A stretch of 15,630 bases of DNA from Cytophagia bacterium (GCA_009926405.1 RFOZ01000033.1:1-15630); one strand, 5' to 3'; positions 6,324 to 14,800 are shown, numbered from the stretch's first letter. Notes: generated from the letters alone by a model not told the origin. Numbers and translations are program-made.

Positions 6324-7427
6324 ATGCCGGAAATTCTTGACACTCCCCTTTTGAACGGGCCCATGGCCACCATGCAGCGCATGGGTCATGAGCAACTGGT
6401 TTATTGCTATGACGAAGCTTCGGGACTTAAGGCCCTAATTGGCATTCATTCCACCGTTTTGGGACCTGCCCTTGGTGGAACCCGAATGTGGAATTACGCC
6501 AGCGAAGACCAGGCCGTAATGGACGTCCTTCGTTTATCGCAGGGAATGACCTTCAAAGCTTCGGTGGCTGGTTTGGATTTGGGTGGCGGGAAAGCAGTCA
6601 TTATAGGGGATGCCCGGCAACATAAATCCGAAGCTATGTTCAAAGCTTACGGTCGTTTTGTGAATTCGTTATCCGGCCGATACATAACGGCCGAGGATGT
6701 TGGAACCTCCAAAACCGATATGGAATGGATAGCCAGCGAAACCAAGCATGTGAGTGGACTGCCCGAAAGCATGGGCGGGAGCGGTGACCCATCCCCTGTG
6801 ACGGCCTTTGGGGTGTACATGGGCATGAAAGCCGGTGCCCGTGTTGCACTGGGCAGTGATTCGTTGGAAGGTCGCAAAATCCTGGTTCAAGGGGTGGGCC
6901 ATGTTGGAACCTATCTGGTAGAACATTTGGTTGCTGAAGGGGCCCAAATTTGGGTTTCGGATGTTTACGAGCCCTCCATTCAAAAGCTATTGAGTCGGTT
7001 CCCCCAAGTGCAGGTTTGTCATCCGGACCAAGTCGCTTCTGCTGACGTGGATATTTACGCTCCCTGCGCCTTGGGAGCAACCCTGCATGCGCGGAGCATC
7101 GCTGAACTTCGTTGTGCCTTGGTTGCAGGCGGTGCCAACAATCAATTGGCCACCGACGAGGATATGCAGCGATTGATGGATCGGAGTATTGCCTATGCTC
7201 CGGATTTTGTAATCAACGCGGGCGGGCTCATCAATGTTTATGCCGAAATCAAAGGCTTGGATCGGGAATGGGCCCTCCAAAAAACCCGTGGCATTTACGA
7301 TCAAACCTTGGCCATTTTTGAGCAGGCCGCCAAAGACCGGGTGAGCACCAACGAAGCGGCGGTTCGTTTAGCCCAACAACGCTTGACCAAGGCTGCCCAT
7401 GATCAACAGGCATCATCTTCGCGTTAA
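6324..7427 (+). CDS. Leucine dehydrogenase (branched-chain amino acid dehydrogenase)
   Basis: This 367-residue enzyme of the Glu/Leu/Phe/Val dehydrogenase family interconverts leucine, valine or isoleucine with the 2-keto acids using NAD, linking branched-chain amino acids to branched fatty acid precursors. The N-terminal domain holds the glycine-rich substrate region LGPALGGTRMW (46-56), Lys78 and the catalytic-type Lys90 in DLGGGKAVIIGD, and the AEDVGTS block near 123. The SGDPSPVTA block (about 153-160) leads into the Rossmann domain with GVGHVG at 190-195. Length and blocks fit leucine dehydrogenases (about 365) far better than glutamate dehydrogenases. The ATG at 6324 is chosen over the in-frame TTG at 6279 because a -7 promoter motif lies between them. 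Its last 29 bases overlap nusB. B. subtilis calls the gene bcd, but no symbol is assigned here. Confidence 0.94.
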   Translation: MPEILDTPLLNGPMATMQRMGHEQLVYCYDEASGLKALIGIHSTVLGPALGGTRMWNYASEDQAVMDVLRLSQGMTFKASVAGLDLGGGKAVIIGDARQHKSEAMFKAYGRFVNSLSGRYITAEDVGTSKTDMEWIASETKHVSGLPESMGGSGDPSPVTAFGVYMGMKAGARVALGSDSLEGRKILVQGVGHVGTYLVEHLVAEGAQIWVSDVYEPSIQKLLSRFPQVQVCHPDQVASADVDIYAPCALGATLHARSIAELRCALVAGGANNQLATDEDMQRLMDRSIAYAPDFVINAGGLINVYAEIKGLDREWALQKTRGIYDQTLAIFEQAAKDRVSTNEAAVRLAQQRLTKAAHDQQASSSR

Positions 7428-8334
7428 GTTGCTGCAATGGCTTTTTGCCAGCAGACAACAACATCAGGAGGACCACAGGGAGGTCGCCAAGCAATTCAAA
7501 GCCTCGGCTTCAACCAGCCTGCGATCCTATGTTATGGCTTTTCGTTTGCTTGACGCCTTGGTGTTCTATGCCGGGATCCGGCTCGAAGAACGCCAAGGTC
7601 GTCACTTGCAAGAAAACCGCCATCCGGGACCTGCCCATGCTTTGGCCAGCAATCCTTTGGCCTCCCTCCTCGAAGGAGACCAAAACTATGCTACCGCCTT
7701 GAAAGCAACGGGGATCGAAAATTTGGAGATTTCTTCGGATATGCTTCGTGCCATGTTCGATGCGGTTGCTGAAGGTACCTGCGCCGCTTCCAAGAACCTA
7801 TCCCTCCATACCCTCGATGGATTGAGAGTGTTTTTTGATAAATGCATTTGCGCCGGGGATTGGTATCCTTCCTGGCAGCAGGAGCATAACCTTTATTGGG
7901 ATAGCGATCGTTACCTCATTGATCGTCAGGTTCTTCAAACACTGGAATCCATGAAGAACGGATCGACTTTTCCCGATACCAAAGCCATGTTACAAGCATG
8001 GCAAAGCGAGGATTCCATGATTCAAACCATGCTGGAATCCTTGTTGGGAAATCCCTCAATCCACCTGGAACGAATCGAAAAACATGCTGGGCAATGGGAC
8101 CCGGAACGTTTGGCCCGCATGGACTTGTTACTCCTTCAAATGGCCTGCACCGAATGGTTGCATTTGCCAGATGTTCCCGTTAAAGTAACCATGAACGAAT
8201 ACATTGAATTGGCCAAAACCTTTTCGACTCCTCAATCATCTTCTTTTATCAACGGCCTTTTGGATAAAATCAAAGCCGACTTCGTACGGGAGGGATTAAT
8301 TCAAAAAACCGGCCGAGGACTGGTAGAATCCTAA
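7399..8334 (+). CDS. nusB: Transcription antitermination factor NusB, long Bacteroidota form
   Basis: NusB joins NusE (ribosomal S10) on boxA RNA to form antitermination complexes on rRNA operons. At 311 residues this protein is about twice the length of E. coli NusB. It begins MINRHHLRVKLLQWLFA, the usual first NusB helix, then has a long middle part (about 25-195) with no motif I recognise. The canonical core lies at the end, roughly 200-295: WDPERLARMDLLLLQMA, VPVKVTMNEYIELAKTFSTPQS and SSFINGLLDKI. The extended form is normal in Bacteroidota. The ATG at 7399 sits inside the leucine dehydrogenase gene, a 29-base overlap in another frame; it is kept because the HLRVKLLQ block is conserved in the family. 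The DUF1573 gene follows after 13 bases. Confidence 0.93.
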   Translation: MINRHHLRVKLLQWLFASRQQHQEDHREVAKQFKASASTSLRSYVMAFRLLDALVFYAGIRLEERQGRHLQENRHPGPAHALASNPLASLLEGDQNYATALKATGIENLEISSDMLRAMFDAVAEGTCAASKNLSLHTLDGLRVFFDKCICAGDWYPSWQQEHNLYWDSDRYLIDRQVLQTLESMKNGSTFPDTKAMLQAWQSEDSMIQTMLESLLGNPSIHLERIEKHAGQWDPERLARMDLLLLQMACTEWLHLPDVPVKVTMNEYIELAKTFSTPQSSSFINGLLDKIKADFVREGLIQKTGRGLVES

Positions 8335-8347
8335 ATTTAATTTGTAG

Positions 8348-8833
8348 ATGTTCTCAAAAGATTTGTTTTTTCGAAGCCGTTCGTTGGTGCTTTGCCTGGC
8401 CTATTTGGTTGGTGCTTTGGTTTTTTCGGCCTGTGGTTCGGAATCAGGCCCCAAAACCTTGGATGCCGATGCCGTTGAACTTCCTGTTTCTGCAGACGGT
8501 CAAAACCAGACCGATCGCTTACCCAAAATGGTTTTTGACAAAGAAATTCATGATTTTGGGATCATCAAGGCCGGCGAAAAAGTCTCGTATTCGTTTCGAT
8601 TCGTCAACCGTGGTGGCCGTGATCTGATTATTCAAAGCGCCAGTGGTTCCTGCGGTTGCACCGTGCCGGATTTTCCCAAAGAACCCATTCCGCCGGGTCG
8701 CGAGGGTTTTATTCGTGTTATGTTCAATTCGGAAGGCAAAAGCGGTGTTCAAGAAAAACAAGTCACTGTTTTGGCCAACACGTTGCCGAATACCATCACC
8801 GTTCGGGTGAAGGCTGAAATTGTCCAACCCTAA
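8348..8833 (+). CDS. DUF1573 lipoprotein
   Basis: This 161-residue protein is a probable outer or periplasm-facing lipoprotein. The N-terminus has basic residues, a hydrophobic run (about 13-27) and the lipobox FSAC with Cys29, followed by an Asp/Ser/Gln-rich linker to about 57. The DUF1573 domain, an immunoglobulin-like beta sandwich, occupies about 60-160: DFGIIKAGEKVSYSFRFVNRG, the hallmark SGSCGCTVP with Cys102 and Cys104, PIPPGREGFI and the closing strand ITVRVKAEI. DUF1573 proteins are very common in Bacteroidota and have no settled function; the paired cysteines could form a disulfide or bind metal. It lies between nusB and yajC, 13 and 22 bases away, an arrangement I recall as common in Bacteroidota. 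Confidence 0.9.
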   Translation: MFSKDLFFRSRSLVLCLAYLVGALVFSACGSESGPKTLDADAVELPVSADGQNQTDRLPKMVFDKEIHDFGIIKAGEKVSYSFRFVNRGGRDLIIQSASGSCGCTVPDFPKEPIPPGREGFIRVMFNSEGKSGVQEKQVTVLANTLPNTITVRVKAEIVQP

Positions 8834-8855
8834 ATCAGTATCTAAAAACATTGTT

Positions 8856-9197
8856 ATGAATAACCTACACATTTTGCTTGCCATGGCCCCACCCCCTTCC
8901 GGTTCCGGCCCCCAAAATCCTTGGATTAGCCTTTTGCCCTGGGTCTTGATTTTCGTAGTCTTTTATTTCTTTATGATTCGCCCCCAAACCGTGAAGGCCA
9001 AAGAAGAGAGAAAATTCAGGGATCAATTGGCCAAAGGTGACCGAGTCGTGACCGTTGGAGGGATGCATGGCAAGGTCGTCGAAGTGTCGACGGAATGGGT
9101 TCTTTTGGAGAGTGAATCCCAAGCAAAGTTCAAGGTTGAGCGTTCGGCTATTTCCAAGGACAGCACCTTGCATTCCTATCCTCCAGCATCCAAGTGA
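8856..9197 (+). CDS. yajC: Preprotein translocase subunit YajC
   Basis: YajC is a small inner-membrane partner of SecDF and YidC in the Sec export machinery. This 113-residue protein has a short N-terminal stretch, a Pro/Gly/Ser-rich segment (PPPSGSGPQ), a single membrane helix at about 23-41 ending in FYFFMIRPQ, the family hallmark, and a soluble C-terminal part with GDRVVTVGGMHGKVVEV (61-77). The ATG at 8856 is used; an upstream in-frame TTG at 8820 would begin inside the DUF1573 gene. The stop TGA overlaps the coaE GTG start (GTGA). No secDF gene is in the window. In many Bacteroidota a YbbR-like gene lies between yajC and coaE; here there is none. Confidence 0.94.
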   Translation: MNNLHILLAMAPPPSGSGPQNPWISLLPWVLIFVVFYFFMIRPQTVKAKEERKFRDQLAKGDRVVTVGGMHGKVVEVSTEWVLLESESQAKFKVERSAISKDSTLHSYPPASK

Positions 9198-9790
9198 GCC
9201 AACGCATCGGGCTTACCGGTTGCATGGGGTCGGGCAAAACGACGGTTGCTCGTCTTTTTGCACAACTGGGCGTTCCTATTTACGATGCGGACGCCCGTGC
9301 CAAAATCCTCATGGTGCAGGAACCGGAACTGAAGAAGAGCATTGTTGACTTGATGGGGCCATCGGCCTATTTGTCCGATGGCTCTCTTAACCGCGATGCA
9401 ATGGCTTCCATTGTTTTCAAAGATCCTAGCCTTCTCCAGAAACTTAACGCTTTGGTACATCCCGTGGTGGCCAATGATTCGTTGGCTTGGGCCGAACAAC
9501 AGTCCGCCGAATACAGCATCCACGAAGCGGCCTTGTTAATCCAAAGTGGTTCAGCCCTGGGAATGCGTGCGGTTGTTTTGGTACAGGCCCCGCTACTCAT
9601 GCGCATGGACCGGGTCCGATTGCGCAATGGTTGGACCGATGAGCAAATTTTGGACCGATTACGGAATCAATGGCCCGAAGAAGAACTTTTACCGTATTGC
9701 CGTTACCGCATCGTGAACGATGGTACTCAATCCCTTGTTGTGCAGGTCCTTGAAATTCATCGAGCAATTCTGAGGGATTTGGGAAAATGA
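9194..9790 (+). CDS. coaE: Dephospho-CoA kinase
   Basis: CoaE phosphorylates the 3' hydroxyl of dephospho-CoA, the last step of coenzyme A synthesis, in the cytoplasm. The 198-residue length is normal. The Walker A motif is GCMGSGKTT at 9-17 with Lys15, followed by the substrate-binding YDADARA (30-36), the LVHP block near 88-90, and the arginine-rich lid RMDRVRLRNGW with RLRNQWP (about 137-161). At about 111-119 the usual PLLFE-like block reads EAALLIQSG, so the common Phe-Glu pair is Ile-Gln here; this may be lineage variation. The gene starts with GTG overlapping the yajC stop by four bases, which favours coupled translation. Its last 34 bases overlap the convergent rsmF-type gene. It closes the plus-strand operon that begins with leucine dehydrogenase. 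Confidence 0.94.
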   Translation: MSQRIGLTGCMGSGKTTVARLFAQLGVPIYDADARAKILMVQEPELKKSIVDLMGPSAYLSDGSLNRDAMASIVFKDPSLLQKLNALVHPVVANDSLAWAEQQSAEYSIHEAALLIQSGSALGMRAVVLVQAPLLMRMDRVRLRNGWTDEQILDRLRNQWPEEELLPYCRYRIVNDGTQSLVVQVLEIHRAILRDLGK

Positions 9791-11082
9791 TTTTGAACCC
9801 GGGTGCCCTCGCGGTGCATCCAACCCAGGCCCAACCCCTGGTAGGTCATGAGATTCCAACCGTTGCGAAGTTCACCCAATGCGAGGTTTTGGCCTTGACA
9901 GAACCAGGTCGCTAAGGTCTTGTCCAGGTCCACAATGGGACAACCTTCCTCCACACTCCAGGGGCCTGTTTGGGGATAATGCCCGTGCTTTTTGCCATAG
10001 GCCATGGCCAATTCCGGACTCGGATACCCGGATGGATGAGAGGCCAAACCACCTTTATAAACGCGCATCTGTTTCTTGAGTTCCTCCCTTAGAATGGACG
10101 GTTCTTGCAATGTTTCCTTTGGCGGGTAATCGTTCCTTTTTGCTTCGATTGGTTTGCGCAAGACGGAACAAAAAAATCCTTCTCCTTGGGTCAAACCAGG
10201 GATAGACCACCAGGCTGCGTGACGGGGATTCCAACGCTGGTCCAAAACCGATGCGTGAACCCAGCCCCAATCCTCGGGCAGGGACAAGGCGGCAGGTTCC
10301 AATCGTCCGGATGTGATCCAAGGAAGAAGTTGACCGGTGTTTTCTTCTTTGCCAAAAGTGCAGGTGGCATAAATCAACCAACCTCCGGGTCGCAAGGCTT
10401 GGTAGAGGCTATCCATGATTTTGCTTTGCAAAGCTGCAAGGGTCAAGCTCTTGTCCATTGACCAGTCTTTGGCCGCCTCGCGATGCTTTCGGAACATACC
10501 TTCCCCACTGCAAGGCATGTCTACCAAAATCCCGTCAAAAAATCCCGGTAGACCCTGCCAATTCTGCGCCTGGTTTTGCACCATGATTACCCGGTCGCTT
10601 CCACTTCGAGCCAAGGTTGCATCCAGAAGGGCCAATCGATGTTCCATCGGTTCGGAGGCAACGAGGATTCCACCTTTGGGCAAAAAATCCAAAAGGGCTA
10701 AGGTTTTGCCACCTGGTGCAGCGCAGGCATCCAAAAGCCTTTCCATTGGAGCACCTTCGGTCCTCAAATGTTCCAAGAGTCGGTGGACCATGAGCCCTGC
10801 CGCTTCTTGTACATACCAGGCCCCGGCTTGATAACCCGGATAAGAATGGATAGGTCGGAGGCCTTCAGCCCCGCCTCTTGTAAAATAGGTGGCCTCTTGG
10901 TGCCAAGGCACCCTTTGACCGGGTTCAAAACCTTCAATTTCATGGGGCGAACAAACCTGCAAACAACGCAGCGTTCGATCCGTAGCCGTTTCGTTGCTCA
11001 GGCTGTGAATCAAAGCCTTCGCATGGTCAGGGAATTCTTTCGTGACCCGACGTATGAATTCGTCCGGGAGCCACTGGCCCAT
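9757..11082 (-). CDS. rsmF: RsmF-type rRNA cytosine-C5 methyltransferase (NOL1/NOP2/Sun family)
   Basis: This 441-residue protein should transfer a methyl group from S-adenosylmethionine to C5 of a cytosine in rRNA; E. coli RsmF acts on 16S C1407, and the exact site here is inferred. Visible blocks are WYVQEAAGLM (89-98), the SAM-binding DACAAPGGKT (118-127), DGILVDMPCSGEGMFRK (183-199) and YATCTFGKEENT (238-249). Cys241 in the TCT motif and Cys191 in PCSGEG match the catalytic nucleophile and helper cysteine. The C-terminal third (about 330-441) resembles the RsmF-specific RNA-binding extension rather than the short RsmB form. It starts 18 bases after the TPR gene stop and is the last gene of the gyrA run. 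Its 3' end overlaps convergent coaE by 34 bases. The family is certain; the RsmF subgroup is likely. Confidence 0.88.
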   Translation of the reverse strand: MGQWLPDEFIRRVTKEFPDHAKALIHSLSNETATDRTLRCLQVCSPHEIEGFEPGQRVPWHQEATYFTRGGAEGLRPIHSYPGYQAGAWYVQEAAGLMVHRLLEHLRTEGAPMERLLDACAAPGGKTLALLDFLPKGGILVASEPMEHRLALLDATLARSGSDRVIMVQNQAQNWQGLPGFFDGILVDMPCSGEGMFRKHREAAKDWSMDKSLTLAALQSKIMDSLYQALRPGGWLIYATCTFGKEENTGQLLPWITSGRLEPAALSLPEDWGWVHASVLDQRWNPRHAAWWSIPGLTQGEGFFCSVLRKPIEAKRNDYPPKETLQEPSILREELKKQMRVYKGGLASHPSGYPSPELAMAYGKKHGHYPQTGPWSVEEGCPIVDLDKTLATWFCQGQNLALGELRNGWNLMTYQGLGLGWMHREGTRVQNHFPKSLRIAR

Positions 11083-11100
11083 TGCTATCGGACGGATTGG

Positions 11101-12237
11101 TTAGCCTTTGGTTTTGATGGCTTCCCTGCGCTTTTTCATATCGAGGGATTTATCATTCAATTTGAGCTGAGCGTAGAGTTGTTGCAGGGATACCATGGTA
11201 TTGCTGTCATCGGGTTGCAATTCCAAGGCCTTTTCTAGGAAGGGTTGCGCCTTTTCAAAGGCAGCTTTGGCCTTTGCGATGGCTGCATCGTATTCTTTCT
11301 GTTTTGAAAAAGGAATCTTGTTGGCTTCGTTGGCCAATTCCGCTGCGGCATTAAAATACATAGCACCCATGTTGTAATAAGGGTCAAAATAATCGGCTTT
11401 GATTTCAATGGCTTTGCGATAATCGCTTTCTGCAAGGGGGCCTTTTTTGAGGTTATCGTAAGCTGTTCCTCGAGCAAAGTAGAGGTTGGCATTGGAGGGA
11501 TCCAATTCGATGGCCTTGGATAACTTCTCGATAGCCATTTCTTGCTTACCCTGGCTTAGGTAGATGTTAAGTTCGTCGATGACCAATCCAATATCGTTCG
11601 GGTGGTCTTTACGGCCCTGTGCCAGGTATTGCAATGCGGCCGCCGTATCACCGGCAATTTTGTTGAGTCGGGCCAATTCCACATAGACCCCGGGTTTATT
11701 GTATTGGTTATCCAACAAGGCCTTCCAATAACGCAGGGCTTTGGAACTGGAATCCATTTTGCCAGCTGTCAAAGCCGCATTAAAAAGAACGGAGGTATCG
11801 TTGGGGGTAACCGAAAGCAATTGCTCAAAGCGTGCCAAGGCATAGGGGAATTTTTTGTTTACAAAGGCTTCCACCCCTTCGTTGTAAATGGCTCCTTGAA
11901 TGGTTAGGATTTTTTTGGAAGCATCCTCTTTATGCTCATTTTTGGTGTCTAATTCGACGCAACGACGATAGGATTCCCAGGCGATATTCAAAGCGTCGGG
12001 GAATTTGGGCGACCAAGTAGTATCCCCGTAGATGCCCAAATGAACCTCACCACGGTAGAACCAAGCTTTGGCTGAGTTGATGGTTTTGGGGTGGACAATC
12101 GCCTCATCGATGGAGGTTTTGGCCTTGTCATATTCGCTGTAACGGATGTAGATGATAGCGCTTTGAACTTTGTTGGGTTGAGCGTAAGCTGCACTTCCCA
12201 TCACAAGGAACAAAAGGCTCCGAAGCAGGGTTTTCAT
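11101..12237 (-). CDS. Secreted tetratricopeptide-repeat protein
   Basis: This 378-residue protein has a clear signal peptide (MKTLLRSLLFLVMGSAAYA) with likely cleavage after Ala19, so it is exported, probably to the periplasm. The mature part is almost wholly alpha-helical with TPR units. The clearest are about 131-165 (YALARFEQLLSVTPNDTSVL), 165-215, and the pair 234-286 with AIEKLSKAIELDPSNANLYF and ESDYRKAIEIKADYFDPYYN. A longer Lys/Ala-rich helix pair (about 295-335) precedes the last unit (LEKALELQPDD). TPRs act as protein-binding scaffolds; no partner is evident. It follows gyrA by ten bases, an arrangement I recall from other Bacteroidota, and precedes the rRNA methyltransferase by 18 bases. 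No enzymatic function is suggested. Confidence 0.88.
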   Translation of the reverse strand: MKTLLRSLLFLVMGSAAYAQPNKVQSAIIYIRYSEYDKAKTSIDEAIVHPKTINSAKAWFYRGEVHLGIYGDTTWSPKFPDALNIAWESYRRCVELDTKNEHKEDASKKILTIQGAIYNEGVEAFVNKKFPYALARFEQLLSVTPNDTSVLFNAALTAGKMDSSSKALRYWKALLDNQYNKPGVYVELARLNKIAGDTAAALQYLAQGRKDHPNDIGLVIDELNIYLSQGKQEMAIEKLSKAIELDPSNANLYFARGTAYDNLKKGPLAESDYRKAIEIKADYFDPYYNMGAMYFNAAAELANEANKIPFSKQKEYDAAIAKAKAAFEKAQPFLEKALELQPDDSNTMVSLQQLYAQLKLNDKSLDMKKRREAIKTKG

Positions 12238-12247
12238 AGCGGTTGGT

Positions 12248-14776
12248 TTAAGAAATGGAGGTTTGTTCAGGGTTATCGTTGGTATCGCTCGGTTCCACGG
12301 AATCGATGCTTGCAGGGCTATCTTGGTTTTCGTGATCGTCTTTTTGGACCAGGGCCACCGATGCGATTCGGTCGTCTCCTTGCAATTTGATTAAGCGAAC
12401 CCCTTGGGTGGCCCGGCCCATTACACGCAGGCTCTCCACACCAATTCGAATGGTGACTCCGCTTTTGTTAATGATCATCAGGTCATCTTGTTCATCCACC
12501 GCCTGCAGGGCCACCAAGGCTCCCGTTTTTTCGGTTACGTTCAGCGTTCGTACCCCCTTTCCTCCTCGGTTGGTGACCCGATAATCTTCGATGCCGGAAC
12601 GTTTCCCGTAACCTGTCTCTGAGACCACAAGCAGGGTGGTTTCGGGGTTTTGAACACAAACCATCCCGACTACAAATTCGGAAACCGGATCGATTGAAAT
12701 TCCGCGGACGCCGGTAGCGGATCGACCCATGGGTCGAACCTTGGATTCATGGAAACGAATGGCCCTGCCTGTATTCACGGCCATGACCATTTCGGATTGT
12801 CCATCGGTAAGGCGAGCCTCCAATAGCTGGTCCCCCTCGGTGATATTGATGGCATTGATGCCGTTGGCACGGGGCCTGCTGTACGCTTCGAGGGTCGTCT
12901 TTTTGATGACCCCACTCCGTGTGCAGAAAACAATGTAGTTGGAATCCAAATAGGCTTGATCATCCAAACTGCGGACCGAAATGTAGGCTCTTATTTTGTC
13001 GTCCTGCGGTATTTGTAACAAATTTTGAACGGCACGACCCTTGGTGTTTTTGGCGCCTTCCGGAATCTCGTAGACCTTGAGCCAGTAACAACGGCCTTGT
13101 TCGGTAAAAAAGAGCATCCAATGATGGGTCGACGCGACCAGCATGTGTTCAATAAAATCATGATCGCGGGTTGCCCCTCCCATGGCCCCCTTGCCGCCCC
13201 GGTTTTGGACCCGGTATTCGTGGGCTGCCGTTCGTTTGATATAACCCAAATGAGATACGGTGACCACCACATCTTCTTCTTCGATCATATCCTCCATCCG
13301 GAAATCACCGGCCGCATACACGATTTCGGAGCGCCGAGCATCGCCGAATCGTTCTTTGATTCCAGCCAATTCGTCTTTGATGAGGGCCATGCGCAGTCCC
13401 TCGTCGTCCAGAATGGATTGAAGACGGCTAATCAGGGCCATGATTTCGTTGTATTCCTGGCGGATTTTGTCACGCTCCATGCCGGTAAGGCGCTGCAAGC
13501 GTAATTCCAAAATCGCTTTGGCTTGAATTTCGCTCAAGCCGAATTGAGTGATAAGGCCTTCTTTGGCGATATCAGGGGTAGCCGATGCCCGAATCAACGA
13601 AATGATTTCATCCAGATGATCCAAGGCTATCAGATAGCCTTCCAGAATATGAGCCTTGCGTTGGGCTTCGGCTAATTCGTAACGCGTTCTTCGTAGAACG
13701 ACTTCGTGACGGTGGTCCACGAAATGCCGAATGAGATCCAAGAGGTTCAATGCCTGAGGCCGCCCGTGCACCAGGGCAATGTTATTGACCGAAAATGAAC
13801 TCTGAAGAGCCGTGTATTTGTACAGGTGGTTTAGGACGACCGAAGCCATGGCGTCTTTGCGGATCTCGTAGACAATCCGCATCCCATCCCGGTCCGATTC
13901 ATCCCGAATTTCAGAGATGCCTTCAAGTTTCTTTTCGTTCACCAGGTCTCCGGTCTTCTGGAGCATGTCGGCTTTGTTGACCAAGTAAGGGATTTCAGTC
14001 ACCACAATGCGCTCACGCCCGTTGTCGAGCACCTCAACGGTCGCTTTCGCGCGGATGACCACTCTTCCTCTTCCGGTTAACAAGGCATCGCGGATGCCTT
14101 CGTACCCGTAGAGCAAGCCCCCGGTTGGAAAATCCGGGGCCTTGACATAGGCCAAAAGCTCTTCGCAGGTGATATCGCGCCGGTCGATATAAGCATGGAT
14201 GCCATCAATTAATTCGCTAAGGTTATGAGGGGCCATGTTGGTGGCCATCCCCACTGCGATGCCGGCGCTGCCGTTCATGAGGAGATTGGGGAATTTGCAC
14301 GGCATGACCGTGGGTTCCTCCAATGAATCGTCAAAATTGAGTTGAAAATCGACGGTTTCTTTGTCGATGTCTTCAAGCATTTCTTCGGCCAACCGGGTTA
14401 AGCGGGCCTCGGTATAACGCATAGCCGCCGGACTGTCACCATCGACGGAGCCAAAGTTACCTTGACCATCCACCAAAGGATAGCGCATGGACCAAGGCTG
14501 GGCCATCCGGACCATGGTATCGTAAACCGAGGAATCCCCGTGGGGGTGGTATTTACCCAACACCTCCCCGACAATACGGGCTGATTTTTTGTAGGGTTTG
14601 TTATAGGCCAACCCCAATTCATTCATTCCGAACAAAACCCTTCGATGCACGGGCTTGAGGCCATCGCGAACATCGGGAAGGGCTCGGGAAACAATCACCG
14701 ACATCGAGTAATCGATGTAGGCGGATTTCATTTCCTCCTCTATCTGAATGGGGATTATTTTGGAAGAATCGGCCAT
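12248..14776 (-). CDS. gyrA: DNA gyrase subunit A
   Basis: GyrA is the DNA-breaking and wrapping subunit of gyrase, which with GyrB introduces negative supercoils using ATP. The 842-residue protein starts with the family N-terminus (EEEMKSAYIDYSMSVIVS) and carries the catalytic tyrosine Tyr121 in MRYTEARL. The quinolone-resistance region KYHPHGDSSVYDT has Ser82 and Asp86 at the positions of E. coli Ser83 and Asp87, that is, the susceptible-type residues. The C-terminal beta-pinwheel has a GyrA-box-like QNRGGKG at 524-530 and a related TNRGGKG at 735-741. The last 30 residues are acidic and disordered, like the regulatory tail of E. coli GyrA. It is the first gene of a minus-strand run. A near -7 motif TATTTTCG lies on the minus strand 24 bases before the start. 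No gyrB is in the window. Confidence 0.98.
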   Translation of the reverse strand: MADSSKIIPIQIEEEMKSAYIDYSMSVIVSRALPDVRDGLKPVHRRVLFGMNELGLAYNKPYKKSARIVGEVLGKYHPHGDSSVYDTMVRMAQPWSMRYPLVDGQGNFGSVDGDSPAAMRYTEARLTRLAEEMLEDIDKETVDFQLNFDDSLEEPTVMPCKFPNLLMNGSAGIAVGMATNMAPHNLSELIDGIHAYIDRRDITCEELLAYVKAPDFPTGGLLYGYEGIRDALLTGRGRVVIRAKATVEVLDNGRERIVVTEIPYLVNKADMLQKTGDLVNEKKLEGISEIRDESDRDGMRIVYEIRKDAMASVVLNHLYKYTALQSSFSVNNIALVHGRPQALNLLDLIRHFVDHRHEVVLRRTRYELAEAQRKAHILEGYLIALDHLDEIISLIRASATPDIAKEGLITQFGLSEIQAKAILELRLQRLTGMERDKIRQEYNEIMALISRLQSILDDEGLRMALIKDELAGIKERFGDARRSEIVYAAGDFRMEDMIEEEDVVVTVSHLGYIKRTAAHEYRVQNRGGKGAMGGATRDHDFIEHMLVASTHHWMLFFTEQGRCYWLKVYEIPEGAKNTKGRAVQNLLQIPQDDKIRAYISVRSLDDQAYLDSNYIVFCTRSGVIKKTTLEAYSRPRANGINAINITEGDQLLEARLTDGQSEMVMAVNTGRAIRFHESKVRPMGRSATGVRGISIDPVSEFVVGMVCVQNPETTLLVVSETGYGKRSGIEDYRVTNRGGKGVRTLNVTEKTGALVALQAVDEQDDLMIINKSGVTIRIGVESLRVMGRATQGVRLIKLQGDDRIASVALVQKDDHENQDSPASIDSVEPSDTNDNPEQTSIS

Positions 14777-14800
14777 TGGGCAACTTAGGGGTTAAAAGGC

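Noticed and set aside
10768..11238. Plus-strand frame crossing the methyltransferase/TPR junction
   Set aside because: Antisense to both genes and without motif; the 18-base gap between those genes is enough to explain it.
13025..13504. Plus-strand frame of 159 codons inside gyrA
   Set aside because: Antisense to well-conserved gyrA sequence; no independent evidence such as motifs or a promoter.
13685..13700. Six-base-pair hairpin CGTTCT/AGAACG in gyrA
   Set aside because: Short arms in coding sequence, expected by chance several times in 15 kb; no other support.
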